Shown here piece after piece: positions 17,410 through 26,526 of a stretch of 35,247 nt of DNA. The notes beneath the pieces are model-generated. The model saw only the letters and a list, made by a program, of their open reading frames with translations, did not search any database and was not told the DNA's origin. How positions within the stretch are numbered: the stretch's first letter is position 1; each line of letters starts with the position of its first letter. The stretch lies in NCBI GenBank assembly GCA_019894765.1, contig JAGXNT010000023.1:1-35247 (forward strand). Reading direction: 5' to 3'. Made by a program: the position numbers and the translations under genes. The stretch comes from Candidatus Heimdallarchaeota archaeon. GTDB taxonomy: Archaea; Asgardarchaeota; Heimdallarchaeia; JABLTI01.

Positions 17410-17829
17410 TGTGTAATAGTATTTGATTTGTCTACTCAGCTCTTATTAAAAGTTTTTTCCATTTTATCATTTTTTTGTTGATTTTATAGTTAATTTTCTA
17501 TTTATTGGTATAGTTTCATAGAATAAATAAAAGCATAATCCATGCCAATACAAAACACATGATAGGTTTACTTTGGATTGGTATCCTTTGGGATTCCATG
17601 AAGAACCAGTTTTTGAGAAGTTAATTGATTGACGACGTATTGTTTAGAAGGATAAAAAGAAAAGCATTGGTGTCTTCAAGTGGACAATAAGTAGAAATAA
17701 TATTGCAAGTGCAGATATGCTTTCAGAATTACTACGCTTACTCAAAGTGCAGGGATAAACAACTCTTGGTTCTTGAGAAGTGAGTATTCAAGGGAAAGGT
17801 ATGTGAATAGTAATAGAGAAATAAACCGT
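17410..17829. other. Long non-coding gap with a possible gene remnant
   Basis: About 420 bases without an intact gene. The Alba promoter lies at its left end. On the plus strand two broken open stretches are visible: one reading WYPLGFHEEPVFEKLID before a stop (17577-17630) and one reading IGVFKWTISRNN and SADMLSELLRLLKVQG before a stop (17650-17759). Composition looks coding-like but no family is recognisable, so a decayed gene is only a suggestion. Confidence 0.3.
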
Positions 17830-18672
17830 TTAATCAGTTTTTCCGGCATAGGCTTTTAGTAAATCAAAATCTCGAATAATACCTACAAGATTACCTTTTG
17901 CATCTACTACAGGTAATTGGTAAAGCTCCATTCTTGTCATCTTTTTCGCGACTTCGCTTAATGTCGCCTTACTAAAAGTAGTTACTACTTCTTTTGTCAT
18001 AATATCTTTTACTGGAATATTTGGGAGAGTTAAATCCTTTGTGTGGACAATGATTGTGGAAACAGCATCCCAGCTACCTTCTTTTCCTTCGCCAGCGGTC
18101 ATATCACTTCGTTTTTCACTACTAATGGATTCAAAGAATTTTACAAAGTCAACTAATGTTACAATGCCTACCATCTGATTAGCATCATCAAATACAATGG
18201 CTGCTTCTGTGCCTGAAAACTCCATTATCTTCTGACAAACTGGTAAAGGAGTATCTTGCCATACACCTAAGATATTATCTGACATGTATTCTTCGATAGT
18301 CTTTTCCGAAGAAGTTATAGCGATTACTTTGGATATGATATCGCCTATTGTAATCACTCCCACAAGTTTCCCTGCGGATACAACAGGAAGCTGTCTATAG
18401 CTATTTTCTGTGAGAATTGATATGACATCTGAGATGAGATCCTTTTTCGCTGCGGTCTGTGGGTTTTTAGTCATTAAAAGAGCCAATTGAGTTTCTGATG
18501 GTTTGCTTACTATATCTGTTTCTGTAACAATACCAACTAACTCGCCTGTATCATCTTTAATTACTGGAAAACTTGTCAAATCTGTTTTTCGAATTATCTC
18601 GTATAGATCATCTATTGTACCTGGTACTTTTACGCACACAGGATCGATTGTCATTACATCTGCTACTTTCAA
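17830..18672 (-). CDS. Protein with four CBS domains
   Basis: A 280-aa protein made of four CBS motifs in two Bateman pairs. They begin at ADVMTIDPVCV, LLMTKNPQTA, EYMSDNILGV and DIMTKEVVTT, each followed by the typical P-V/I-V-D-x-G-x-L-V-G-I-V/I-T pattern. CBS pairs bind adenosine nucleotides or SAM and act as energy sensors. There is no catalytic domain, so it probably regulates another protein. The start is TTG, chosen because GGAGG sits 7 bases upstream. It follows hypE on the same strand with a gap of about 155 bases. Confidence 0.92.
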   Translation of the reverse strand: MKVADVMTIDPVCVKVPGTIDDLYEIIRKTDLTSFPVIKDDTGELVGIVTETDIVSKPSETQLALLMTKNPQTAAKKDLISDVISILTENSYRQLPVVSAGKLVGVITIGDIISKVIAITSSEKTIEEYMSDNILGVWQDTPLPVCQKIMEFSGTEAAIVFDDANQMVGIVTLVDFVKFFESISSEKRSDMTAGEGKEGSWDAVSTIIVHTKDLTLPNIPVKDIMTKEVVTTFSKATLSEVAKKMTRMELYQLPVVDAKGNLVGIIRDFDLLKAYAGKTD

Positions 18673-18827
18673 GATTCTTCCTCCGGTAGTATCAACTGGA
18701 ACAATAGTTTGTTTAGATTAATGTCTTTAATCAATAATTTCAAGATTAAAAGACTTTTTATGAATGTTTTATCCGTCGTCTTTTAAATTTTGTTTGGGTA
18801 ATCAAATTTATTTGCTGATTATTCCTT

Positions 18828-19853
18828 TTAGCAGACCCTTGGAATTTGTTCTCCAATAGGTTTCTCAATAATCCTATGTCCCCCAACAATTGTTTTGGAG
18901 AACACAAAACCTGGTCTATCAGCTTTGACTTCTCCGATAATTTCTGCTTTACTGCCATTTGGGATTTTCTTAATTGCTTCTAAAACTGCATCTGCTTTAG
19001 CTGCTTTGACACCAAATAAAACTCTTCCTTCACAAGTAACCCCTAGAGGTTCTAAACCTAACATCTCACTTGCAGCATTGACAGCAGGATCTATAGGAAT
19101 TTTTTCATCCTCTAACCAAAGACTAACATTTGACTTTTCAGCAAATTCGTTCAATGCTGAAGCCAATCCACCTCGAGTAGGGTCTTTCATTGAGACTACC
19201 CCCCCAATTGCTAAAGCTGCTTCTACTATATCTTGTACAGAGGTGATATCGGATACCAGCTCTGTTTCAAAAGAAATTCCTTCACGTCCAGCCATGAGTG
19301 CAATACCATGATCACCAACGGTTCCAGAGATGATAAGCTTGTCTCCTGGTTGAAGCTTTGAATCCCGAATATCTAAATCGTCAGATTCAATAATTCCAAT
19401 TCCAGCTGTAACAACAATCATTTGATCTAAGGTTCCTCTGGGCATAACTTTAGTATCTCCTGCAATAATTGCTACCCCATTTTTATCAGCAGTTTCTGCA
19501 ATAGAATCAACAATTTTCTGTAAATCTTTCATTGGAAAGCCTTCTTCAACAATTATACTCGAGAGAATTGCTATTGGTTTTCCACCCATGACGCAGACAT
19601 CATTAATCGTTCCTGTTATTGCTAGTTCTCCAAGGTTTCCTCCAGGGAAGAATATTGGATGAACTGTATGACCATCAATTGATGTTACAATACGTTTTTT
19701 TCCAATTGATATAGTTGCCCCATCGTCTTTTTCATCTAAGCCTATACCATCTCCAACTTTTCTAATTTTGATGTTTTTCATGATGATTTCTAGCATCTCA
19801 TCCATTTTCTTTCCGCCAGCACCATGAGCAATTTCTACGAATTCGGGTAGCAT
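18828..19853 (-). CDS. hypE: Hydrogenase maturation protein HypE
   Basis: HypE dehydrates a carbamoylated C-terminal cysteine to a thiocyanate, supplying the CN ligands of the [NiFe]-hydrogenase iron. The 341-aa protein has the PurM-like fold signatures: HGAGGKKMDEM at the N-terminus, PGGNLGELAITGTINDVCVMG (two parts), IIAGDTKVM, the SGTVGDHGIALM loop and MKDPTRGGLA. It ends exactly in PRVC, the reactive tail cysteine. GGTGA lies just before the ATG. No other hyp or hydrogenase gene is in the window, so the maturation genes appear dispersed. Confidence 0.96.
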   Translation of the reverse strand: MLPEFVEIAHGAGGKKMDEMLEIIMKNIKIRKVGDGIGLDEKDDGATISIGKKRIVTSIDGHTVHPIFFPGGNLGELAITGTINDVCVMGGKPIAILSSIIVEEGFPMKDLQKIVDSIAETADKNGVAIIAGDTKVMPRGTLDQMIVVTAGIGIIESDDLDIRDSKLQPGDKLIISGTVGDHGIALMAGREGISFETELVSDITSVQDIVEAALAIGGVVSMKDPTRGGLASALNEFAEKSNVSLWLEDEKIPIDPAVNAASEMLGLEPLGVTCEGRVLFGVKAAKADAVLEAIKKIPNGSKAEIIGEVKADRPGFVFSKTIVGGHRIIEKPIGEQIPRVC

Positions 19854-20044
19854 TTTTTCACCATCCTAAAGTACTCAACAAAACAAATGAATTTTAAGTT
19901 TTTGTTTTTGAGATTAATGATAAACAAAAATTTAGATTAAATAGTCTTTGTTAATTATCACATATTACAGTTAGTTAAGCATAAATTCATAAATTACTGG
20001 ATAAAGTAAAATGAGTATCAAGAATAAATTTTGGAGACAAAAAA

Positions 20045-20335
20045 ATGAACAAAGTAAAAGCATCCCACATACTTGTTGAAAAACATGGCAAAGCAGAAGA
20101 GCTTCTAAACCAACTCAAATCTACAAATCCAAACCAAGTACCAAATCTTTTTGCCAAACTAGCAAGAGAACATTCTACCTGTCCTTCTAAGAAAAGAGGA
20201 GGTAATTTAGGAGAGTTTGGTCGAGGTAAAATGGCAAAAGAATTCGAGAAGGCAGCTTTTGCACTTGAGAAAGGAAAAATTTCCGGAGTAGTAAAAACTC
20301 AATTTGGATATCACATTATTCTTAGAACAGGCTAA
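20045..20335 (+). CDS. Parvulin-type peptidyl-prolyl isomerase
   Basis: A stand-alone 96-aa parvulin catalysing cis-trans isomerisation of Xaa-Pro bonds. Motifs are KASHILVEKHGKAEELL at the N-terminus, FAKLAREHSTCPSKKRGGNL, then GEFGRGKMAKEFEKAAFAL and the C-terminal FGYHIILRTG. The histidines of the paired active site (ASHIL and GYHII) and the central Cys are present. There is no signal peptide or membrane anchor, so it is cytosolic, like the archaeal single-domain parvulins. GGAGA lies before the ATG. Divergent from hypE. Confidence 0.95.
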   Translation: MNKVKASHILVEKHGKAEELLNQLKSTNPNQVPNLFAKLAREHSTCPSKKRGGNLGEFGRGKMAKEFEKAAFALEKGKISGVVKTQFGYHIILRTG

Positions 20336-20377
20336 AATTAGCAATAAAAGAAAACACAATTTCTCTTTTTTCAAATC

Positions 20378-20578
20378 CTAATTTCCATCATCATACCAAT
20401 GAACAGCCCCAACAGGACAATCATCTATAACTTTCTGAATTGCTGCTTTATTGGCTTTTTCAGGGGCGTAGACTTCAGATATACCTTCAGGTGTCATACG
20501 GAAAACTTCGGGAAGAGCAAATGTACATAACGCACAACGTGCGCACTCATAGGAGTTCACCCGAGGTATTTTTGTCAT
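20378..20578 (-). CDS. Small [4Fe-4S] ferredoxin
   Basis: A 66-aa single-cluster ferredoxin. Cys12, Cys15 and Cys18 lie in the CARCALC segment, and Cys54 in DDCPVGAVHW, giving the CxxCxxC...CP pattern of one [4Fe-4S] cluster. FALPEVFRM after the cluster motif and the C-terminal CPVGAV are typical of archaeal and thermophile monocluster ferredoxins. It transfers electrons in the cytosol; the partner is not visible. It is convergent with the parvulin gene. Confidence 0.9.
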   Translation of the reverse strand: MTKIPRVNSYECARCALCTFALPEVFRMTPEGISEVYAPEKANKAAIQKVIDDCPVGAVHWYDDGN

Positions 20579-20745
20579 TTTATTTTACACTCAAATATTT
20601 AATTGATATTTTAACATGTTTTCAAATATAGAAGCTACATTATCACTTAACTTTTTCGCTTCGAATCATTAAAGATTTAAAAAATATAAAAAAATAGGCG
20701 GAAAGAGAAGAGAAACTCGAAATCAATTGGATTGATACAATGTTT

Positions 20746-21909
20746 CTATTCTAATAGTTCTTCTTCTTTTTCTTTTCTCTTAAAAGCTCTTTGCATTCGT
20801 TTACGGAAGCCTTTTTCAGCAATTATATCAAGCTGGTCATCGACGTATGTTTCACGCATTTTCTCAGTGTATTCTTCGACTTCAGAAAGAGGATATTTGT
20901 TGAATAAATGGCATCTAACTGTGTGGTGTGGAGCAACTTGTCGTAGTTTTGGGATGTCTACCTTACAGATGTCCATTGTATGGGAACATCGTGGGTGGAA
21001 ACGACAACCACTAGGGGGTGCAATAAGATTTGGAATAGATCCCGGAATGATGGTTAAATCATCATCTTTCCTTGTTTCCGGTTTTGGAATAGCCCCTAAT
21101 AATGCGATGCTGTATGGATGCATTGGGTTCTTGTAAACTTCAATAGTTGAAGCATATTCAACAATATAACCTGCATACATAACAGTAGTGTAATCACACA
21201 ATTCCGCAATAACTCCAAGGTCGTGAGTAATAAGCATAATAGACATGTTGAACTCATTACGAATAGCCTTGAAAATGTTCAAAATTTGTGCTTGAATAGT
21301 AACATCTAATGCTGTTGTTGGTTCATCAGCAATTAGTAATTCTGGATTGCATGAAAGAGCCATAGCAATCATAACTCTTTGTCTCATACCTCCAGAGAAC
21401 ATAAATGGATAATCATCAACTCTATCTGCAGCACTTGGAATACCAACTAAGTCCATAATTTTAATCGAATTTTCTCGTGCTGTTTGAAGGTCTACTTCTT
21501 GGTGAAGCCTAATGGCTTCCATGATTTGATCACCAACAGTAAGAACCGGATTAAGTGAAGTCATTGGGTCTTGGAAAATCATAGCAATCTTGTTACCACG
21601 AATGGTTCGCATTTCAGCGTCAGATTTCTTTCTTAGATCTTCGCCTCTAAACCAAACTTCTCCTTCAATAATTTTGCCTGGGGGGTCAGGAACGATGCCC
21701 ATAACAGACAAAGCACTAACTGATTTACCACAACCAGATTCGCCTACAATTCCGAGAGTTTTTGATTCATAAACTTTATACCCGACGTTTTCAAGTGCCT
21801 TAACAACGCCTTCCTCAGTAAAGAAATAAGTCCGAATACCACGGACGTCAAGTAAAACGCCTTCTTCTTCAGGAGGGCGCAGTTCTTCTTCAAAGGTTGT
21901 ATCACTCAT
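20746..21909 (-). CDS. oppD: ABC transporter ATP-binding protein, oligopeptide/dipeptide type (OppD/DppD)
   Basis: A 387-aa ABC ATPase. It has Walker [11 protein letters not shown]-loop [11 protein letters not shown], signature [15 protein letters not shown], Walker [13 protein letters not shown] and H-loop ITHDLGV. The C-terminal oligopeptide extension has [12 protein letters not shown] and the cysteine motif CRFHPRC...DIC...VRC. The start is the ATG at 21909, with GGAGAT 7 bases upstream; an upstream codon at 21966 would add 19 residues without support. Usually it pairs with OppF and two permeases, but none is present in the window, so partners lie elsewhere or it works with a distant operon. 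Confidence 0.93.
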   Translation of the reverse strand: MSDTTFEEELRPPEEEGVLLDVRGIRTYFFTEEGVVKALENVGYKVYESKTLGIVGESGCGKSVSALSVMGIVPDPPGKIIEGEVWFRGEDLRKKSDAEMRTIRGNKIAMIFQDPMTSLNPVLTVGDQIMEAIRLHQEVDLQTARENSIKIMDLVGIPSAADRVDDYPFMFSGGMRQRVMIAMALSCNPELLIADEPTTALDVTIQAQILNIFKAIRNEFNMSIMLITHDLGVIAELCDYTTVMYAGYIVEYASTIEVYKNPMHPYSIALLGAIPKPETRKDDDLTIIPGSIPNLIAPPSGCRFHPRCSHTMDICKVDIPKLRQVAPHHTVRCHLFNKYPLSEVEEYTEKMRETYVDDQLDIIAEKGFRKRMQRAFKRKEKEEELLE

Positions 21910-22258
21910 TTTCTTATCTCCGAAACAATTCCGCCAATTATTTTCTGTTATAGTACTATTAAACAATTTTCTTTGATTTAATTAATTTTCTATATAAGAC
22001 ATAATCGAATGTGAAAATTTCTTTCGTTTATCTGAATAGTGTCTTAATAACTAATTTTACTTTAAAAATAATGTGTTTGTTTCGTGGAATGCTTTTTTAA
22101 GTGATTTTGAAAGCTTTTGTAAAAAAAATATCGGAATTTCGCTGTTTACTCTCAATAGTGAATCGACCAATTATTTTTTATATATCTTGAAATTCACCTT
22201 TCGTTTGAAATTTACTCGATGACATTTTAATGAACTTGTTATTGGAGATAGAAACCAA
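21910..22258. promoter_or_regulatory. Divergent intergenic region between oppD and the cyclic-DPG synthetase homologue
   Basis: About 350 AT-rich bases that hold promoters for both flanking genes. A GGAG lies 11 bases before the ATG at 22259. TATA-like sequences are frequent (for example TTTTTTATATAT near 22173). I see no RNA gene and no reading frame of interest in it. Confidence 0.4.
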
Positions 22259-23599
22259 ATGACACCTACAAAAGTTATCATTATGGGAGCAGCTGGAAGA
22301 GATTTCCATAATTTTAACACCTATTTTAGAGATAATGAGAATTATGAAGTCGTTGCCTTTACTGCAACACAAATCCCTGATATTGAAGGACGAACATATC
22401 CGAAAGAATTAGCAGGGAAACTTTATCCGAAAGGAATCCCAATTTTTGATGAAGTAAAATTAGAAGAAGTGATTGAGAAAACAAAAGCAGATGTCTGTGT
22501 TCTTTCTTACAGTGATTTACCATATGATTATGTAATGCATTTAGCTTCCAAAGTTATGAGCTTAGGACCAAACTTTTGGATGCTTGGAAAGAAGAAAACC
22601 GAAATTGAATCCTCAAAACCTGTAATTTCCGTTTGTGCTGTTAGAACAGGATGTGGAAAGAGTCAAACAAGTCGAAAAATCGCAGTCAGCCTTTCCAAAA
22701 TGGGCCTAAAAGTAGTAGCCATTCGTCATCCTATGCCATATGATCCGGACCTAAATTCACAAGCCTGTCAAAGATATGCAACTTTAGATGATTTAGACAA
22801 ATACCGTTGTACAATTGAGGAACGAGAGGAATATGAACCACTCATTATGAATGGAATAATTCTCTATGCAGGTGTTGATTATGGATTGATTCTAAAAGAA
22901 GCAGAAAAAGAAGCTGATATTATTTTATGGGATGGTGGCAACAACGATTTTCCATTCTACAAATCAGATTTAGAAATTGTTGTAACTGATCCTCATCGAC
23001 CTGGTCATGAAGTCAGCTATTACCCAGGTGAAGTTAATCTAAGAACTGCAGATGTTGTAATTATCAACAAAATGGAAACTGCTGATAGAAAAAATATCGC
23101 TATTGTGAGATCAAATATCGCAAAATACAATCCAAAGGCAACTGTGATCGATGGAGCTTCTCCCTTAACAGTTGAAGGGTATGAGAAGATTAAAGGTAAA
23201 CGAGTTCTTGTTGTAGAAGACGGTCCAACATTGACCCATGGTGACATGGAATATGGTGCTGGAGCAATTGCAGCTTGGAAGTTCGGAGCAAAAGAACTCA
23301 TAGATCCACGACCAAAAGCAGTTGGTTCTATCAAAGCAATTTTTGAAAAATACAACCATTTGGGAATTATCCTTCCTGCAATGGGTTATGGTAAGAAACA
23401 AGTTGACGAACTTGAAAAAACAATTAATGACATTGATTGTGATCTTGTTCTAATTGGTACACCAATTGATTTAGCGCGAATCGTTGACATCAAGCACGAT
23501 ACAGTCAGAGTAAAGTATGACTTACAAGAAATTGGTCACCCAGATTTGATGGATGTCATTAAACCCTTCTTGAAGAAAAAAGGATTATTGAAGAAATAG
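22259..23599 (+). CDS. Cyclic 2,3-diphosphoglycerate synthetase-family P-loop protein
   Basis: The protein is 446 aa. It has an N-terminal Rossmann-like part (VIIMGAAGRDFHNFN), then a P-loop AVRTGCGKSQTSR, then ILWDGGNNDFPFYKSDL and VIINKMETAD with the NKxE-type nucleotide motif, and GDMEYGAGAIAAWKFGA in the C-terminal half. This matches proteins annotated as cyclic 2,3-diphosphoglycerate synthetase, the enzyme making a methanogen thermoprotectant, but the family is widely spread in organisms not known to make that compound. The assignment to the family is firm; the substrate is not. Confidence 0.85.
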   Translation: MTPTKVIIMGAAGRDFHNFNTYFRDNENYEVVAFTATQIPDIEGRTYPKELAGKLYPKGIPIFDEVKLEEVIEKTKADVCVLSYSDLPYDYVMHLASKVMSLGPNFWMLGKKKTEIESSKPVISVCAVRTGCGKSQTSRKIAVSLSKMGLKVVAIRHPMPYDPDLNSQACQRYATLDDLDKYRCTIEEREEYEPLIMNGIILYAGVDYGLILKEAEKEADIILWDGGNNDFPFYKSDLEIVVTDPHRPGHEVSYYPGEVNLRTADVVIINKMETADRKNIAIVRSNIAKYNPKATVIDGASPLTVEGYEKIKGKRVLVVEDGPTLTHGDMEYGAGAIAAWKFGAKELIDPRPKAVGSIKAIFEKYNHLGIILPAMGYGKKQVDELEKTINDIDCDLVLIGTPIDLARIVDIKHDTVRVKYDLQEIGHPDLMDVIKPFLKKKGLLKK

Positions 23600-23608
23600 A
23601 GTATTAAA

Positions 23609-23635
23609 GACGGTTAGAGGTTTTTTCTCTCCGTC
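23609..23635. terminator. Shared hairpin between convergent genes
   Basis: GACGG (23609-23613) pairs with CCGTC (23631-23635), and an inner AGAG/CTCT extends the stem around a T-rich loop. It sits between the cyclic-DPG synthetase homologue and the convergent gene and overlaps the latter's stop codon, so it may end both transcripts. Confidence 0.45.
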
Positions 23636-24560
23636 ATTTTGTTTTCTTTAAACATTTTTTCGCAAAAGCTTTGCGAAGAAAACTAATTTGTTGTGAGATA
23701 TCTTCTTGTGGTTTACTACCTTTTAAGCTCATAATTGAGCCATCTTTAATGGCAAAAAGAATTGAGAGAATTCGTAAATCTCCAAGTCCTTTTAGAGTAG
23801 CATATCCCTTATTCGCAACTTCAATACAGAGTTTTTTAACTGCTTTGCATTTTTCTTCACTACCAGTACACTCAGATATTTCAGCATGAATATCATTGTT
23901 TTGTAAGTTAACTCGGAACACGATATCATCTCGTCTGAATAAAACTTCGTGCTTATCATTAACCTCAAAACCTTGCTTCTTTGCAATGTCTTCTACGGTG
24001 CTTAAATCAAAACCAACCGGAATATAGGGCATTGCTCGTGGTATATTGACAACAATATCTTCAACTAAATTCGTTAATAAGGCAGCAATATCATTTTGAT
24101 TCGCCCATTGATGAAAAGAAAAGTTTTCAAGACTCTTGTCTCTAAAGATTTTTTTAAATTTTGTTTTCATTCGAGCATAAGCTTTTTCATCATCAATTTT
24201 GGGTGTAAGTATTACTATTTCATTTGCAGCATTTAGTTTATCTTGAGTAATTTCTAGAGCCTCGTTTACAAAATTATGTGCCTTCTTGGAACTACACATG
24301 AAAATATATTTTCTCGCGCCTACAAAATAGAAGGGTAATATTACTCGATTTAAAGGAGTACCAGTTAGTGTTGTAACCCAAATTTGAAGGTCAACTTCTC
24401 CTCTTGAAGATTCTGTTCGAAAAACAATTGGGTCTACCCCAATTAATTGGAGCAAGTTTCCTTTGTGATGAGCTGTAATCTCTCTAAGGGTTTCATGATA
24501 ATGATCCTTCATTATGGTTGGTTCTAAAGTCATCATAACTTTCGTAAGAAATCTTACCAT
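23634..24560 (-). CDS. Protein with degenerate Ras/Rab-like GTPase domain
   Basis: About 308 aa from the ATG at 24560 (GGGTG lies just upstream; a TTG at 24599 is also in frame). Residues near 50-150 read like the second half of a small GTPase: VDLQIWVTTL where Rab/Ras has LQIWDTAG, then LPFYFVGARKYIFMCS, a helix, and EIVILTPKID where NKxD would be. The P-loop, the DxxG glycine and NKxD are absent, so GTP binding is unlikely. The C-terminal half, with a charged region and a basic KKCLKKTK tail, is unrecognised. It may be a scaffold derived from the expanded Asgard GTPase set. Confidence 0.55.
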   Translation of the reverse strand: MVRFLTKVMMTLEPTIMKDHYHETLREITAHHKGNLLQLIGVDPIVFRTESSRGEVDLQIWVTTLTGTPLNRVILPFYFVGARKYIFMCSSKKAHNFVNEALEITQDKLNAANEIVILTPKIDDEKAYARMKTKFKKIFRDKSLENFSFHQWANQNDIAALLTNLVEDIVVNIPRAMPYIPVGFDLSTVEDIAKKQGFEVNDKHEVLFRRDDIVFRVNLQNNDIHAEISECTGSEEKCKAVKKLCIEVANKGYATLKGLGDLRILSILFAIKDGSIMSLKGSKPQEDISQQISFLRKAFAKKCLKKTK

Positions 24561-24684
24561 GAAATGCACCCGTTTTATACAGTTACTGTTTGCTATCAAA
24601 AACGTTAGTATTTAACAAATATTAATCTTTCAATCTAAGAATTTCTACAAGAGCATTTTTTAATTTCATTTGCTATGTCTGCTT

Positions 24685-25434
24685 ATGAAACATCAGTTCC
24701 CAATTTTTCCAGCGAATTCGCTACCTTTCATTACGGTTGAACAAATGATAGAAGTTGACCGATTAATGATAGAAGAATATAAGATTTCATTAATTCAAAT
24801 GATGGAAAACGCTTCTTACACTCTGGCAAATTTGAGTAGAATTCTCTATCCGAAAGCCAAGAGCTTTGTTATCATGGTAGGTAAAGGAAATAATGGTGGA
24901 GGAGGATTAGGAGCAGCAAGAAGACTTCACAATTGGGGATATTCATCAAAAGTAATACTAGCTAGTGAAGAAAATTCTCTGAAAGATGTCCCAAAAAGAC
25001 AGCTTACTATATTGAAAAATATAGATATGGAAATTACTTCTGCAGATGTGCTGGAGGAAATAGACTTAGCATCATCTGAAACAGTAATAATAGATGCATT
25101 ACTTGGGTACAGCTTGAAAGGTAATCCAAGAGGAAACTATGCTAAGTTGATTAACAGCGCGAATGAATCAAATCTTCCAATAATTAGTTTAGATATTCCT
25201 TCAGGAATAGAAGGAACAAAAGGGATAATATATGAACCTGCAATTCATGCTGCTGCAACACTTACTTTAGCCTTACCAAAAACAGCATTTCTTAATAAGA
25301 AGACAAATCCATTTCTGGGAGAACTATTCGTTGCAGATATTTCTGTTCCACCAAAACTTTATTCCGATTTAGGAATTACCTATCCTAAAGACCTTTTTCA
25401 GAAAGAGGGAATTATAAAAATTGATTTGAATTAA
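24685..25434 (+). CDS. YjeF N-terminal domain protein (NAD(P)HX epimerase type)
   Basis: The YjeF_N domain epimerises hydrated NAD(P)H for repair. Motifs are ITVEQMIEVDRLM, then the phosphate loop VGKGNNGGGGLGAARRL and VIIDALLGYSLKG, with ISLDIPSGIEG near the C-terminus. The common GGDGL is GGGGL here, as in several archaeal homologues. At about 249 aa it has only the epimerase domain; the dehydratase (kinase-like) half found in bifunctional NnrD is missing and not nearby. The start is the ATG at 24685; a TTG lies five codons upstream. Its stop overlaps that of the convergent regulator gene. Confidence 0.85.
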   Translation: MKHQFPIFPANSLPFITVEQMIEVDRLMIEEYKISLIQMMENASYTLANLSRILYPKAKSFVIMVGKGNNGGGGLGAARRLHNWGYSSKVILASEENSLKDVPKRQLTILKNIDMEITSADVLEEIDLASSETVIIDALLGYSLKGNPRGNYAKLINSANESNLPIISLDIPSGIEGTKGIIYEPAIHAAATLTLALPKTAFLNKKTNPFLGELFVADISVPPKLYSDLGITYPKDLFQKEGIIKIDLN

Positions 25435-26519
25435 AGCATTTTTTCTTTCTTCATTAATTCAGTAGACCATTTATGGTTAGAAGAATCAAACGCTCCTTTC
25501 CATAGACCATAAAATTCTGATTTCTTGTAATCTAAATAATAGAGTTTTACCTTCTTGCTTAAACTCCAAATTATAGCGGAGATGTCTGAGAAATGAGAAG
25601 CAGGACATCTCAAATACCACAAGAAGCCATTTTCTGTTATCTTAAAAGTTGATTCGAAAGGTATTGGATCTTTTATCAAAAGGTTTTGTAGTTTATTTGT
25701 TGTTTTTTCTTCACAATCACAATGAACTAAAAATGAATTATAGATTTCAAAAGCTTCCCATCGAAGAAAAACCATATATTGTGAAATTATCTCTTCTTCA
25801 AGATACTTGACCTTCCGGCTGATTTTTTGTTGAAGACCAACAGTTGTTCTATCAAGTTTTAAAGAATCCATTAGTGCAGTATTCTTTCGACGAGCACCCA
25901 TCGTTAATTCCTGTAATAAAGCAATATCAAGTGCATCTAGTTTTTGTAGAAGAGATTTTCCAGGTGTTTTTAGGATTCTTTTAGAATCAACTGAAGCCAT
26001 TTTTTGAATCCAAGCATTCCAATCAAAATTCCAACGCATCAGTTTTGCTTCCCAATTCTTTAGATTAGCTTTTGTATAAACAGTTTCTGTATTGGAGGGA
26101 GTTATTGGAATAATATAATTCCGAATTTTCTTTTCCTTCTTCAAATAATTGAGCAAGTCCAGAAGTATATCTAGAGAATTTTTAGGAATGCGAAATTGAA
26201 CATATAAGCCATTAAAATTCCCAAAACAGCGAATTCGGAAGAGAGTATACGGATGGTTGTAACAAATATGCTTCTCAAAATACTCTACGTTTTCGATACT
26301 ATCGATTTCTATTAGTACATCAACTATTTCTAAATCTAGGGTATCGGGAAGTAAATTTGCAAAGACATTATAATACGATTTATCCTTTTTCAACAACTCG
26401 AGTCTAGTTATGACTGTAGGAGTAGAAAGATTGACAGACTTTGCTAATTTAGAAGCTGGAGCAAGTGGATATTCTTGCAAAGCAATTAGGAGCTCTAAAT
26501 CTCTCTCTTCTATAACCAT
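25431..26519 (-). CDS. Lrp/AsnC-like transcriptional regulator, long form
   Basis: A 362-aa protein that begins with an Lrp-type winged-helix: ERDLELLIALQEYPLAPASKLAKS, then VNLSTPTVITRLELLKK as the recognition helix. A second HTH-like segment lies near 200-235 (LDALDIALLQELTMG...TVGLQQKI), so it appears to be a tandem of two regulator units. AGGATAG precedes the ATG. It begins eight bases after the end of the upstream secreted-protein gene, so the two are probably cotranscribed. The effector and target are unknown. Confidence 0.7.
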   Translation of the reverse strand: MVIEERDLELLIALQEYPLAPASKLAKSVNLSTPTVITRLELLKKDKSYYNVFANLLPDTLDLEIVDVLIEIDSIENVEYFEKHICYNHPYTLFRIRCFGNFNGLYVQFRIPKNSLDILLDLLNYLKKEKKIRNYIIPITPSNTETVYTKANLKNWEAKLMRWNFDWNAWIQKMASVDSKRILKTPGKSLLQKLDALDIALLQELTMGARRKNTALMDSLKLDRTTVGLQQKISRKVKYLEEEIISQYMVFLRWEAFEIYNSFLVHCDCEEKTTNKLQNLLIKDPIPFESTFKITENGFLWYLRCPASHFSDISAIIWSLSKKVKLYYLDYKKSEFYGLWKGAFDSSNHKWSTELMKKEKML

Positions 26520-26526
26520 AATTTAA

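Noticed and set aside
22259..23599. Firm claim that the organism makes cyclic 2,3-diphosphoglycerate
   Set aside because: The family is widespread in organisms not known to make it, so only the family assignment is supported.
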